Assembly (NCBI RefSeq): GCF_029844725.1
Contig: NZ_JAOCKJ010000001.1
Location: 1 to 64,000 of the forward strand
Direction: 5' to 3'
Origin: Pantoea sp. GD03673
GTDB lineage: Bacteria; Pseudomonadota; Gammaproteobacteria; Enterobacterales; Enterobacteriaceae
Length of the DNA stretch: 64,000 bases
Shown here: in pieces, positions 1 to 7,805 of the stretch
How positions within the stretch are numbered: position 1 is the stretch's first letter
Layout of the letters: each line of letters opens with the position of its first letter
The notes under the pieces: model-generated
Databases searched by the model: none
What the model was told of the DNA's origin: nothing
What the model saw: only the letters and a program-made list of their open reading frames with translations
Made by a program: the position numbers and the translations under genes

Positions 1-16
1 CTGAACGCCGGTGCAG

Positions 17-1108
17 TTACAGCATGATGGTCATCAGATAACCGATGAACAGCGCCAGGTGCGCAGCCCCGTTCAGGACATTAGTACGACCGGTCGAGAA
101 GGAGATCTGACAGAGGATCAGCGACGCCATCATAATCACCATCTGCGGCGGCTCCAGCCCGAATATCAGCTCCTGTCCGGTCAGCGTGGCGATAATGGTC
201 ACCGCCGGAACCGTTAAGGAGATGGTCGCCAGCACGGAACCAAAGAACAGGTTCATGGCACGCTGCACCTGATTCATCAGCACGGCCTTAATCGCGCCCA
301 GGCCTTCAGGTGAGAGGATCAGCAGAGCCACCAGGAAACCGGTGAACTGTGCCGGAGCATTCATCTCCGTCAGCAGGCTTTCCAGCGTGTTAGCGTTCAT
401 CTTGGTCACGGCGATAACCGCAATCAGATGCACAATCAGCCAGAAGGTGTGCCAGACGCTGCTGTGGGCTGAGGGTTTACCGTGATGCGGGTCACCATCA
501 TCGCTGTCGTCTTCATGCTCATAGACAAACAGATTCTGGTGAGTCTTCGTCTGGATCAGCAGGAAAACGCCGTACATCGCCGCTGAAATCGCAGCAATGA
601 GCAGGGCCTGGGTGACAGAGAAATTACCGCCCGGCAGCGCATTGGGAAACACCAGCACCAGAATCGCCAGCGGGAAGATAGCGATAAGGTATTGCTTTAC
701 GCCTGCCAGATTAACGTACTGCGTCGCAAACTTATTCCCGCCCAGCAGCAGGGCAAAACCAACCAGCCCGCCGGTCACAATCATCACTATCGAATAGAGC
801 GTATCGCGCATCAGGCCGGGTGCGGCATCTCCGGTCGCCATCAGCGCCGAGATCAGGCTCACTTCCAGAATCACCACCGACAGACTCAGGATCAGCGAGC
901 CATAAGGCTCACCCAGCCGGTGGGCCAGAACGTCTGCGTGACGCACAACGCTGAATGCGCTGCTCAGAATGGCAACCAGTGCCAGTAAGTTGATACCGAC
1001 CACGACCGGAAATGCGGTATTTGCACCAAAAAAATAGAGTATACCCAGCGTGATAATGGGAAATATCAGCGAGAATTCCTTGTGACGTGTTTTTTCATGT
1101 GAAGGCAT
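17..1108 (-). CDS. chaA: ChaA, sodium(potassium)/calcium:proton antiporter
   Basis: A 363-residue polytopic inner-membrane protein of the CaCA (cation/Ca2+ exchanger) family that exchanges Na+, K+ or Ca2+ for protons at alkaline or high-salt pH. Two copies of the family's alpha-repeat can be seen, one around residues 68-90 (GEPYGSLILSLSVVILEVSL) and one in the C-terminal half (SPEGLGAIKAVL). A strongly acidic, His-rich loop at about residues 197-209 (EHEDDSDDGDPHH) splits the two halves, as in E. coli ChaA. Length agrees with the E. coli protein (366). The start is ATG at 1108. It is divergent from chaB, the E. coli arrangement. Identification by family resemblance; secure. Confidence 0.95.
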   Translation of the reverse strand: MPSHEKTRHKEFSLIFPIITLGILYFFGANTAFPVVVGINLLALVAILSSAFSVVRHADVLAHRLGEPYGSLILSLSVVILEVSLISALMATGDAAPGLMRDTLYSIVMIVTGGLVGFALLLGGNKFATQYVNLAGVKQYLIAIFPLAILVLVFPNALPGGNFSVTQALLIAAISAAMYGVFLLIQTKTHQNLFVYEHEDDSDDGDPHHGKPSAHSSVWHTFWLIVHLIAVIAVTKMNANTLESLLTEMNAPAQFTGFLVALLILSPEGLGAIKAVLMNQVQRAMNLFFGSVLATISLTVPAVTIIATLTGQELIFGLEPPQMVIMMASLILCQISFSTGRTNVLNGAAHLALFIGYLMTIML

Positions 1109-1481
1109 TCACCATCCTCTCTGGTTAATGATTGTCCGGACGCAGCGGATGCTGCAGTTAGAAATATAATCAGTTTTAAGGCAGGGCGCAGTTTATCTTT
1201 TCACCGGTCCGGGCGGGAAAAATTTACTGCTCTTTACTTAAACACAATACCGGGCCGAAGGGGAGTTAACCTGAGGTTATCTCAGATATTGCAATATTAA
1301 TCAGGCAACAACAATCTCCGTTTTTTTGCCTGGCCGGGATTAATCTGCCGAATATTCTGCAAATCATTGCGATTTGCAGGGTCAGATTCTGCTTTTTGTG
1401 ATGAAGCGGTGATAAGTTGCTGTTTGTGTTTTTCCTGTCCTGCGCCAGGCTTAGTATGAATCCATAAAAGCAGGAGTTGTT
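1109..1481. promoter_or_regulatory. divergent chaA/chaB intergenic region
   Basis: 373 bp without a gene between the divergent chaA and chaB. It must hold both promoters. Immediately before chaB there is a good ribosome binding site (AGGAG, 1471-1475) and a TAGTAT hexamer near 1452 that could be a -10 element. I could not assign transcription starts or operators. It is more AT-rich than the flanking genes and has no ORF of note. Confidence 0.5.
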
Positions 1482-1712
1482 ATGCCTTACTCTAACCGAG
1501 CCGACTTACCTGACAATGTAAAACATGTGCTTCCCGCGCACGCGCAGGACATCTATCAGCAGGCCTTTAACAGTGCATGGGATCAGTATAAAGAGGCTGA
1601 AGATCGACGCGGCGATGACTCACGGGAAGAGGTCGCGCATAAAGTCGCCTGGTCAGCCGTGAAGAAAGAGTATGAAAAAGGCGATGACGATAAGTGGCAT
1701 CCTAAGCGTTAA
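1482..1712 (+). CDS. chaB: ChaB family protein
   Basis: A 76-residue, highly charged soluble protein matching ChaB, long described as a putative regulator of the ChaA antiporter although its molecular role is not established. The sequence begins MPYSNRADLPDNVKHVLP, the typical ChaB N-terminus. It ends with a Lys/Asp-rich tail (YEKGDDDKWHPKR). AGGAG lies 6 nt before the ATG. The gene is followed by its own terminator at 1739-1767, so chaC is probably transcribed separately, although in the same direction. Confidence 0.93.
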   Translation: MPYSNRADLPDNVKHVLPAHAQDIYQQAFNSAWDQYKEAEDRRGDDSREEVAHKVAWSAVKKEYEKGDDDKWHPKR

Positions 1713-1738
1713 TTCGGCGGCTAGCCTGTTCTCACCAA

Positions 1739-1767
1739 AGGGCCAGGATTATCTGGCTCTTTTTTTC
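1739..1767 (+). terminator. rho-independent terminator of chaB
   Basis: An 8-bp stem AGGGCCAG (1739-1746) / CTGGCTCT (1753-1760) with one G-T wobble and a 6-nt loop, followed by a run of T to 1767. It lies 27 nt after the chaB stop. Confidence 0.85.
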
Positions 1768-1938
1768 GTCTGTGCTATCAGGTTTATCTGGTTTTTTTTA
1801 ACCTGCGACCGGAATCACGCTTGAAACCCCGCGCGTAAATAGATTACTGTCATTTTAATGAACGAAACGCAGCGCCATTTTGGCGGTCGTGTTACAGGAG
1901 CCATTCTGCAGGACGCTGTTGAAGTTGAGGAGGTCGCA

Positions 1939-2613
1939 TTGCTTACCCGGGAATTTCTATTAAAAGCGGATTGTAAAACATCGTTCGGGGATATCGATGA
2001 GACGCTGCTCTGGAGTTGCGAGCAGCGCGCGGCCTCGCTGGCAGCCACGCTGGCCTGCCGTCCCGATCACAGCCCGGTATGGATCTTTGGTTACGGCTCG
2101 CTGATGTGGAACCCGATTTTTGAGGCGGATGAAGTGGCCTCTGGTTCGCTGGAGGGCTGGCATCGCGCTTTCTGCCTGCGGTTGATTGCCGGACGAGGCA
2201 CTGCCACGCATCCTGGCCGCATGCTGGCGCTGAAGCAGGGTGGCCGCACGACCGGACTGGCGTTTCGTCTGCCGGAAGCGCGTTTGCATGAAGAGCTGGC
2301 CCTGCTGTGGAAGCGTGAGATGATCACCGGTTGCTATCTTCCTACCTGGTGTGAGCTACAGCTGGAGGATGGCCGCAGCGTAACGGCACTGACCTTTATT
2401 ATGGACCCGCGCCATCCGCTTTATGAATCGGACTCCTGCCCGGAGGCGATTGCGCCGCTCATCGCCGCCGCGAGCGGGCCGCTGGGATCGAATGCGCAGT
2501 ATCTGTTTGCGCTGGAAGAAGAGCTGACCCGGCGCGGCATGGAAGAAGAGAGTCTGAGTCGGCTGGCGCATCAGGTGCGGACGCTGCAGCAATCCTGCCT
2601 CAGGCAGGCCTGA
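1939..2613 (+). CDS. chaC: ChaC, glutathione-specific gamma-glutamylcyclotransferase (TTG start)
   Basis: Degrades glutathione to 5-oxoproline and Cys-Gly in the cytosol. The fold is recognised by VWIFGYGSLMWNP, whose YGSL loop binds the gamma-glutamyl group, and by the conserved WKREMITGCYLPTW block. The frame is open back to an ATG at 1858, but the family N-terminus (E. coli MITRDFLMNADCKT) aligns with LLTREFLLKADCKT here. The TTG at 1939 has a textbook GAGGAG 6 nt upstream, so I take TTG as the start (224 residues) rather than the 251-residue version. In E. coli chaC is followed by ychN; here ychN is missing and the T6SS-like cluster follows. Confidence 0.92.
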   Translation: MLTREFLLKADCKTSFGDIDETLLWSCEQRAASLAATLACRPDHSPVWIFGYGSLMWNPIFEADEVASGSLEGWHRAFCLRLIAGRGTATHPGRMLALKQGGRTTGLAFRLPEARLHEELALLWKREMITGCYLPTWCELQLEDGRSVTALTFIMDPRHPLYESDSCPEAIAPLIAAASGPLGSNAQYLFALEEELTRRGMEEESLSRLAHQVRTLQQSCLRQA

Positions 2614-2634
2614 ATCCTGCTACAGATAACAAAA

Positions 2635-2660
2635 GGGCGCGTCCTCATGACGCGCCCTTT
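2635..2660. terminator. bidirectional terminator between chaC and the T6SS-like operon
   Basis: A perfect 9-bp GC-rich stem GGGCGCGTC (2635-2643) / GACGCGCCC (2649-2657) with a 5-nt loop, preceded by AAAA and followed by TTTATT. It sits between the convergent chaC and kinase genes and can serve both. Confidence 0.85.
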
Positions 2661-2707
2661 ATTGTCTGTGCCGCGGATCTCCGTGGCCTGCCTGTTAATC
2701 CGGTTAG

Positions 2708-4135
2708 CTAGTTGCCGGGATTGATCAGCCAGGTGCCGGGCTTATCGATAGTCAGGGATTGCGTGTGCATCTCACTGCCATTTTTAACGTCGATTTTATA
2801 GTGTCCCGCCGCCAGATTCAGCGCGGCAAATCCGCTGCTGCCAGGTTTGAGCTCAACCGGCTGCCCATTAAGCACCACGCTTTCACCGACCTCCAGCTTA
2901 AGATAAACCGTCGCCAGCGCGGCGGGTACCGCAGCGGCGGGCGGGATCGATGCGGGGGCCTGGGTCACGGCTGCGGGAGCGTTAACCCCCTCCGGTGTCG
3001 CACTGTGGCGATTAGCCAGCCAGACGGCGACGACAACCGCCACAAGGGCGACGGCAGCCAGCCCCAGCAAGCCTGGCGACAGCCGCCGCACCGTGCGCGG
3101 CGTGACGGGCTCCGCTGACGCTGCAGCATGATTCATCGCCATCACCACTGGCGGAGCCGCCTCAACCGGCTCCTCCACGGGCAGAGCAGGCGGTTCGCCC
3201 GGCACCGGGAAGCTGTTTACCACGGCCTCCACATCACTGACCGGCAGATCAATCAGCGCCGCAAACGCATCAATCGTTTGTGGACGATCGCCGGGTTTCA
3301 TGGCCAGCGCACAGTCAATGGCATGCAGCAACGGCAGCGAGTAGCCTTCAGGCTGGCGCTCCACCAGCGGCTGATAATTATCTTCAATGCAGCGCACCAC
3401 ACTGACTGGCGGTGGATTGCCGGTAATCAGGCTATGCAGCACCGCGCCCAGCGCGTAAATATCGGTCCAGGGCCCCTGTTCGACTTCACCTTCTTCGCTG
3501 TACTGCTCAATCGGCGCAAAGCCAGGTTTAAGCATGATTTCAGTTTCGTCAGAGAGGTTGCCTATCTCTTTACGCGCCGACCCGAAGTCCAGCAGTACCG
3601 GCAGCTGATTCTCCTGAATCTGGATATTGTCGAGTGAGATATCACGATGCAGATAACCGGCCTGATGGATGGTGCTGATGGCCCCCAGCAGCGGCGGCAG
3701 CAGGCGGCGGATCCAGGCTTCAGAGATCGATGCCGGGCTGGTCAGCTGCCACTCTTTCAGCGTCATCCCGCTGTAGTAAAGGGTGCCCATGTAGGCGGTG
3801 CCGTTCTGCTCCCAGAAGCGCAGCACGTGCAGCAGTCCGGGATGATTAAAGCGGGCCAGCAGTCGTGCTTCCTGAATAAAGCTGGTCAGCCCGGCATTAA
3901 ATAGCTTCTGGAAACGCTCACCGCGCAGCTCCAGCGTTAAATCGGCGGCACGGACTGCCAGCGACACCGGCATATACTCTTTAATGGCAATAGTACGTTC
4001 AAGCTGGTGATCCCACGCACGATAGACGATGCCGAAGCCGCCGCCTCCGATCACTTCCTTGATCTCAAATTCATTAAAACGGTATCCGTCAGGCAGGGCA
4101 TTCGGAACGGTTTTCGGATTATCATTTGCCGACAT
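2708..4135 (-). CDS. ppkA: transmembrane Ser/Thr protein kinase, PpkA-like (T6SS-type threonine phosphorylation pathway)
   Basis: Hanks-type kinase at about residues 20-280 followed by one membrane helix (about 360-380, GLLGLAAVALVAVVVAVWLA) and a periplasmic tail of about 95 residues resembling a PEGA-type beta domain. Catalytic elements are intact when numbered from ATG 4135: glycine loop GGGGFG, Lys52 (AIKEY), HRD at 163-165, DFG at 183-185. In T6SS this kinase phosphorylates the FHA protein, and PppA reverses it; both partners lie just upstream in the same operon. The frame opens at GTG 4153, but AGAGAG precedes the ATG at 4135, giving 475 residues. Last gene of the operon. The periplasmic domain suggests that it senses an envelope signal (inference). 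Confidence 0.88.
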   Translation of the reverse strand: MSANDNPKTVPNALPDGYRFNEFEIKEVIGGGGFGIVYRAWDHQLERTIAIKEYMPVSLAVRAADLTLELRGERFQKLFNAGLTSFIQEARLLARFNHPGLLHVLRFWEQNGTAYMGTLYYSGMTLKEWQLTSPASISEAWIRRLLPPLLGAISTIHQAGYLHRDISLDNIQIQENQLPVLLDFGSARKEIGNLSDETEIMLKPGFAPIEQYSEEGEVEQGPWTDIYALGAVLHSLITGNPPPVSVVRCIEDNYQPLVERQPEGYSLPLLHAIDCALAMKPGDRPQTIDAFAALIDLPVSDVEAVVNSFPVPGEPPALPVEEPVEAAPPVVMAMNHAAASAEPVTPRTVRRLSPGLLGLAAVALVAVVVAVWLANRHSATPEGVNAPAAVTQAPASIPPAAAVPAALATVYLKLEVGESVVLNGQPVELKPGSSGFAALNLAAGHYKIDVKNGSEMHTQSLTIDKPGTWLINPGN

Positions 4136-4179
4136 AGTGAACTCTCTGTACACGGCCTGCTCGTCAGGCTGCGCGGTAA

Positions 4180-5133
4180 TTAATTGATGTTACGCCAGGC
4201 ACCAATGGCAGGATCGACCAGATCCGCGTGCAGGGTGTCAATGAGTAACACATTCACTTTTTGCTGTGGCATGAAAGAGGGCGCCCACTGGCTGCGCAAT
4301 GTATCGACTCGCGATTTCACAGCGTCAGCATCCTGCTGCGCAGCATTCTTATCCATCTTTATTAACAACGCTCCATTGAAGCGCCAGACATGTTGCCGGG
4401 CATCAAAAGGCAGTACCAGCCAGCTATCCGGCGTATCCGGGCGTGTCACTATCATGCGCTGATTATTTGCGGCGATAACCTCCAGCTTACTGTCCGGAAT
4501 AGCCAGATTAGCGATGGGGTAACCCTGATAAAAGGTGACCGCCACCGGCGTAGGGTGATCCGGTGTCGCCAGCGTCAGTTCACTTTTGCCTTCTGCCCAG
4601 CCATCCGGCGAGCACTGCTGCTTGCTGACATCGGGTATAAACAGGGTCTGCGCGTTCTCATCCCAGGCGGTGCGAAAATGGCAGCCGCTCGGAAGATCGA
4701 AATGTTGCAACGGCGTACTGTTCGCGGGCCGTGACAGGTCGAGCGGGGCAGCATTGCTGTCACTGGCGCTGGCTGTAGCATCTGCCATCACAATGGGTCG
4801 CCAGTTCTGCAACTTGCTGGCGCTGCCGCTGGCCAGCACGCCCCCCTCTTTACTGGTCATCTGCCACGGCAGTTCGTCCAGTAAGCCGCACTGATTCGCG
4901 AGCAGGGTGCCTACGCGCGGTAAAAAGGTGGTCAGCACGGACGAATCCTTACTTTTGCCAGAGACGATGCGCAGCGGCAGCGTCTCTTTACACCAGTCGT
5001 CAGGCGCTTTACTCACCACATTATCGATGTAGACCTCCAGCGCCAGGCTGGGGGAATAGACCACACGATAATTTTCAGCCTGGGCGTTAAAGGCACTCAG
5101 CAGAGTGATGATGCCGGGCAACCACAGTTTCAT
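4180..5133 (-). CDS. exported protein of unknown function within the T6SS-like operon
   Basis: About 317 residues with a clear Sec signal peptide (MKLWLPGIITLLSAFNAQA, cleavage after AQA). I do not recognise a known domain. The rest is a soluble, mixed sequence with a few Cys (DDWCKETL, NQCGLLDEL, SGCHFRT, KQQCSPDGW) that could form disulfides in the periplasm. The frame overlaps the pppA stop by ATGA at 5151, but the ATG at 5133 gives the better signal peptide and has AGGA 5 nt upstream. It lies between phosphatase and kinase genes. It could therefore be a periplasmic partner of the kinase's outer domain, a role comparable to TagQRST in Pseudomonas, but this is inference. Confidence 0.7.
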   Translation of the reverse strand: MKLWLPGIITLLSAFNAQAENYRVVYSPSLALEVYIDNVVSKAPDDWCKETLPLRIVSGKSKDSSVLTTFLPRVGTLLANQCGLLDELPWQMTSKEGGVLASGSASKLQNWRPIVMADATASASDSNAAPLDLSRPANSTPLQHFDLPSGCHFRTAWDENAQTLFIPDVSKQQCSPDGWAEGKSELTLATPDHPTPVAVTFYQGYPIANLAIPDSKLEVIAANNQRMIVTRPDTPDSWLVLPFDARQHVWRFNGALLIKMDKNAAQQDADAVKSRVDTLRSQWAPSFMPQQKVNVLLIDTLHADLVDPAIGAWRNIN

Positions 5134-5147
5134 AAGGATCCTTGGAA

Positions 5148-5924
5148 TCAAAAACGAGGCGGCAGAAAGCGCGCCGAATCAGCCAGTGAATAGAGCAAGG
5201 TTGCCTCCTCCGGCTCACCAATCCAGACCGCCAGTGCGCTGAGATTATCTTTCTTAACGTTGCGGCTCACCGCCTGTTCCATCAGAGCCAGCCACTCTTC
5301 GCAGGCATTGACCATGCGCAGAGCCTGTTCCATTTCAACACTGGTCAGGTTCAGCCAGAAGCCATCGGTGCAGACCAGAAAAGCGTCACCATCCTCCAGC
5401 GCAATTTCCTGCGAAAAGCTGACTAAGCGAGGCGGCTCAGCGCCGAGCGCATTATAAAGTAAATTACTGTTAATGCCGGTATTTTCATAGCCCGCTTCTT
5501 TCATCTGCTGGGCCAGACTGTGGTCACGGGTCACCTCGTGAAGCACACCCCGCCGGAAGTGGTAAACCCGGCTGTCACCCGCGTGCGCCCACCATGCACG
5601 CTGTTTCTGGCGGTCAATAAACAGGGCTGCCAGCGTGGTGCTCATGCGTGAAAATTTCGGATTTTTACCCTGTGCTTCCTGCAGCGCTATGCGGCACTGC
5701 TCGACCGCCTGGCGGGTACTTTCCGGCGTAAAGTCGGTCTGCGCCTGTATCTGGCTCAGCAGGGTGTCGCGCACCAGTTGCGCCGCCATTTCGCCGCCGG
5801 GCAGACCGGCCACGCCATCGCAGACCACAAAACAGGCTTTGCGCTCATCCAGTTCAGCACCCGTGCGATCCTGATTCTCATCGCGCAGCCCCTGCTGACA
5901 GCGGCTGGCAAAAACGATTTTCAT
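5148..5924 (-). CDS. pppA: PP2C-type Ser/Thr protein phosphatase, PppA-like
   Basis: 258 residues, a complete soluble PP2C domain. Metal-binding motifs are visible in order: RDENQD near residue 18, VCDGVAGLPGGE near 34, CTDGFW near 180 and KKDNLSAL near 226. In T6SS such phosphatases dephosphorylate the FHA protein and counter PpkA. It overlaps tagH upstream by ATGA (5921-5924) and abuts the exported protein downstream, which implies translational coupling. No membrane segment. Confidence 0.92.
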   Translation of the reverse strand: MKIVFASRCQQGLRDENQDRTGAELDERKACFVVCDGVAGLPGGEMAAQLVRDTLLSQIQAQTDFTPESTRQAVEQCRIALQEAQGKNPKFSRMSTTLAALFIDRQKQRAWWAHAGDSRVYHFRRGVLHEVTRDHSLAQQMKEAGYENTGINSNLLYNALGAEPPRLVSFSQEIALEDGDAFLVCTDGFWLNLTSVEMEQALRMVNACEEWLALMEQAVSRNVKKDNLSALAVWIGEPEEATLLYSLADSARFLPPRF

Positions 5925-7057
5925 GCGTCATCCACCCGCGTCTGAGAATCCTTATACTGATTCACCTCCATGTCATAGGCATGAAGGAAAGCTTCACCAA
6001 ACAGCGTATGGAAATCATCTTCGATTTCACCGGCAGTGCGCTGGTAATTACGGGTGAAGTAGTCCCACAGCGCCGCTTTTTTCACGGTGGAAAACGGCAG
6101 TTTTGACACCAGGCCATCGGCGCGCGCCTGCTCTTCCAGCCGCTGCGGATTAAAGGATTGCAGCATCGCCGCGATAATGGCGCGAATGCCGGCGATCATG
6201 CCCAGCTGGTGGGCCTGCAGATCGACCAGCGCATCACGCACGGCCTGTTCCGGCGGCATAAAGCCGGGCATCTGGCTCTGGTACATCTGCATCAGCACGG
6301 TTTTGCCGGAGGGCAGAATCTTGAACGGGTTGTTGGCCTCATTCAGAATCATGGTCATGTCCGCTTTCACGCCACGTTTGAGAATAGAACGTGAAGATAG
6401 CAGCGCCACCGTGCCCTGGGAAAAGAGGCTCAGCATCCGGCCGGTAATGCGCATCTGCTCTTCGTCAACCGGCGTGGCGTGGCCGTTACTGAGGCCCATG
6501 CCGTCCAGCAGGGCGGCGATAAGCCGATCCTGATCCACCGGCTGTGCCGCCAGCGCCCGACGCGGCTCGCTGGCCTGCGGATCGATCGCCAGCCGTGCAT
6601 CATTGTGACGCTCGTGGCGTGACGGCGGCACATCATTGACCAGCAGCCGGTCCTCAACGTCATGATGTTCATGAATGCCCAGAGGATTCGCAGGCTGGGC
6701 GCTGTCACCCGCAAACAGCGCCAGCGGATCGCTCTGCGCGCTCTGGCAGGCAGGATCGCGCACTTCCAGCGCATAATCACCGATGCGCAGGGCGTCGCCA
6801 TGCTTCAGCAGCACCTGCATGCCGCGACCCAGCGTGATGCCGTTATGCTCGACCGGCGTTACGCTGCCCTGGTTGGTCAGACGGCATTCCCCGTCATGGG
6901 ACAGGTGAACCAGCGCCTGCAGACGCGAAATAGCCCGTGTCTCATCTGGCAGCACCAGATCGTTGTCCTGACTGCGGCCAATGGTGCCGCCAGGCGGCTG
7001 AAACGCGACGCTTCTGACCGGAACATCCGTAGTGCATTGCACAATGGTAAATTGCAT
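5921..7057 (-). CDS. tagH: T6SS-associated FHA domain protein TagH/Fha
   Basis: 378 residues with an N-terminal forkhead-associated domain (GGTIGRSQDNDLVLPD, then SRLQALVHL; the GR, S and H residues of the phosphothreonine pocket are present at about residues 26-52). A C-terminal T6SS FHA-associated domain lies from about 180 (ALLDGMGL). In T6SS, phosphorylated Fha promotes assembly of the apparatus. It lies 36 nt after tagF and overlaps pppA by 4 nt. In this reduced cluster the usual downstream target (ClpV and tail assembly) is missing, so its effector is unclear. Confidence 0.9.
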   Translation of the reverse strand: MQFTIVQCTTDVPVRSVAFQPPGGTIGRSQDNDLVLPDETRAISRLQALVHLSHDGECRLTNQGSVTPVEHNGITLGRGMQVLLKHGDALRIGDYALEVRDPACQSAQSDPLALFAGDSAQPANPLGIHEHHDVEDRLLVNDVPPSRHERHNDARLAIDPQASEPRRALAAQPVDQDRLIAALLDGMGLSNGHATPVDEEQMRITGRMLSLFSQGTVALLSSRSILKRGVKADMTMILNEANNPFKILPSGKTVLMQMYQSQMPGFMPPEQAVRDALVDLQAHQLGMIAGIRAIIAAMLQSFNPQRLEEQARADGLVSKLPFSTVKKAALWDYFTRNYQRTAGEIEDDFHTLFGEAFLHAYDMEVNQYKDSQTRVDDA

Positions 7058-7093
7058 GAGTTATCCCAGATTGAACGGCAAACGCATCCGGCC

Positions 7094-7792
7094 TCACTCG
7101 AACATCGGAGGATAGAGGCCATTACGTCCCGGCTGAGAACCTGCCGCCGGGTTAAACAGTAACGAAAACAGTTGCGCCGTGAGGTTGCCGCTGTGCTTGT
7201 GGGTCGCATGGGCAAAACCATCACTGCGATTACTCCACCAGTAGCTCATGTGCTGCTGAGGGTCGAAACGTTCGGCCACTTCACGCCAGCTCAGCGTGCA
7301 GGGCAGATCCTGAAAACCGATCACATCCATGATTTCAGAGGGCTTCCTGGCGGGCACCAGTAGCGGCGGCAACGCCTGTATCTGCTGTTCTAACTGCTCG
7401 CCGTTCAGCGGCGTCTGAACGGCCCGTAACAGGGTCGCGCCCAGATCCTGAAACCAGTCACCGGAGATGGTCAGCTGAGCCGGATGCCACTGCGCCAGCG
7501 GAAAGCTGTGCAGTGCCAGCAGCGGCCAGGCGCGCCCGACGCGGTCACAGGAGGGCAGCAGACAGCCCATCTGGATGTGTGGCCGGGTCGCGGTCACCGG
7601 CAGGACAAAGTTCCAGACCGGCGCGTGGAGAAAGTTCGCGCTCCAGGACCAGGCCTGCTGATGCCAGTGCATTAATCCCTGCTGGAACCAGTGATTCCAC
7701 GGGCTGATCTGTTGCTCGCTCAGACGACGGTGCAGAAAGTCACCGGTCGACGGCAGCTTGCCATACCAGCCGGGGGCCGTGTAAGCAGCCAT
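7094..7792 (-). CDS. tagF: T6SS-associated protein TagF
   Basis: About 232 residues, one TagF domain, recognised by WYGKLPSTGDFLHRRL at the N-terminus and by GCLLPSCDRVGRAWPLLALH. TagF is known as a post-translational repressor of T6SS that acts in or beside the Ppk/Fha pathway; in some bacteria it is fused to PppA. A GTG at 7798 opens the frame, but the ATG at 7792 has GAGG 5 nt before it. It begins 13 nt after the tssM stop. Finding a repressor retained without the machine is notable. Confidence 0.9.
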   Translation of the reverse strand: MAAYTAPGWYGKLPSTGDFLHRRLSEQQISPWNHWFQQGLMHWHQQAWSWSANFLHAPVWNFVLPVTATRPHIQMGCLLPSCDRVGRAWPLLALHSFPLAQWHPAQLTISGDWFQDLGATLLRAVQTPLNGEQLEQQIQALPPLLVPARKPSEIMDVIGFQDLPCTLSWREVAERFDPQQHMSYWWSNRSDGFAHATHKHSGNLTAQLFSLLFNPAAGSQPGRNGLYPPMFE

Positions 7793-7805
7793 GTTCACCT
7801 CACCA

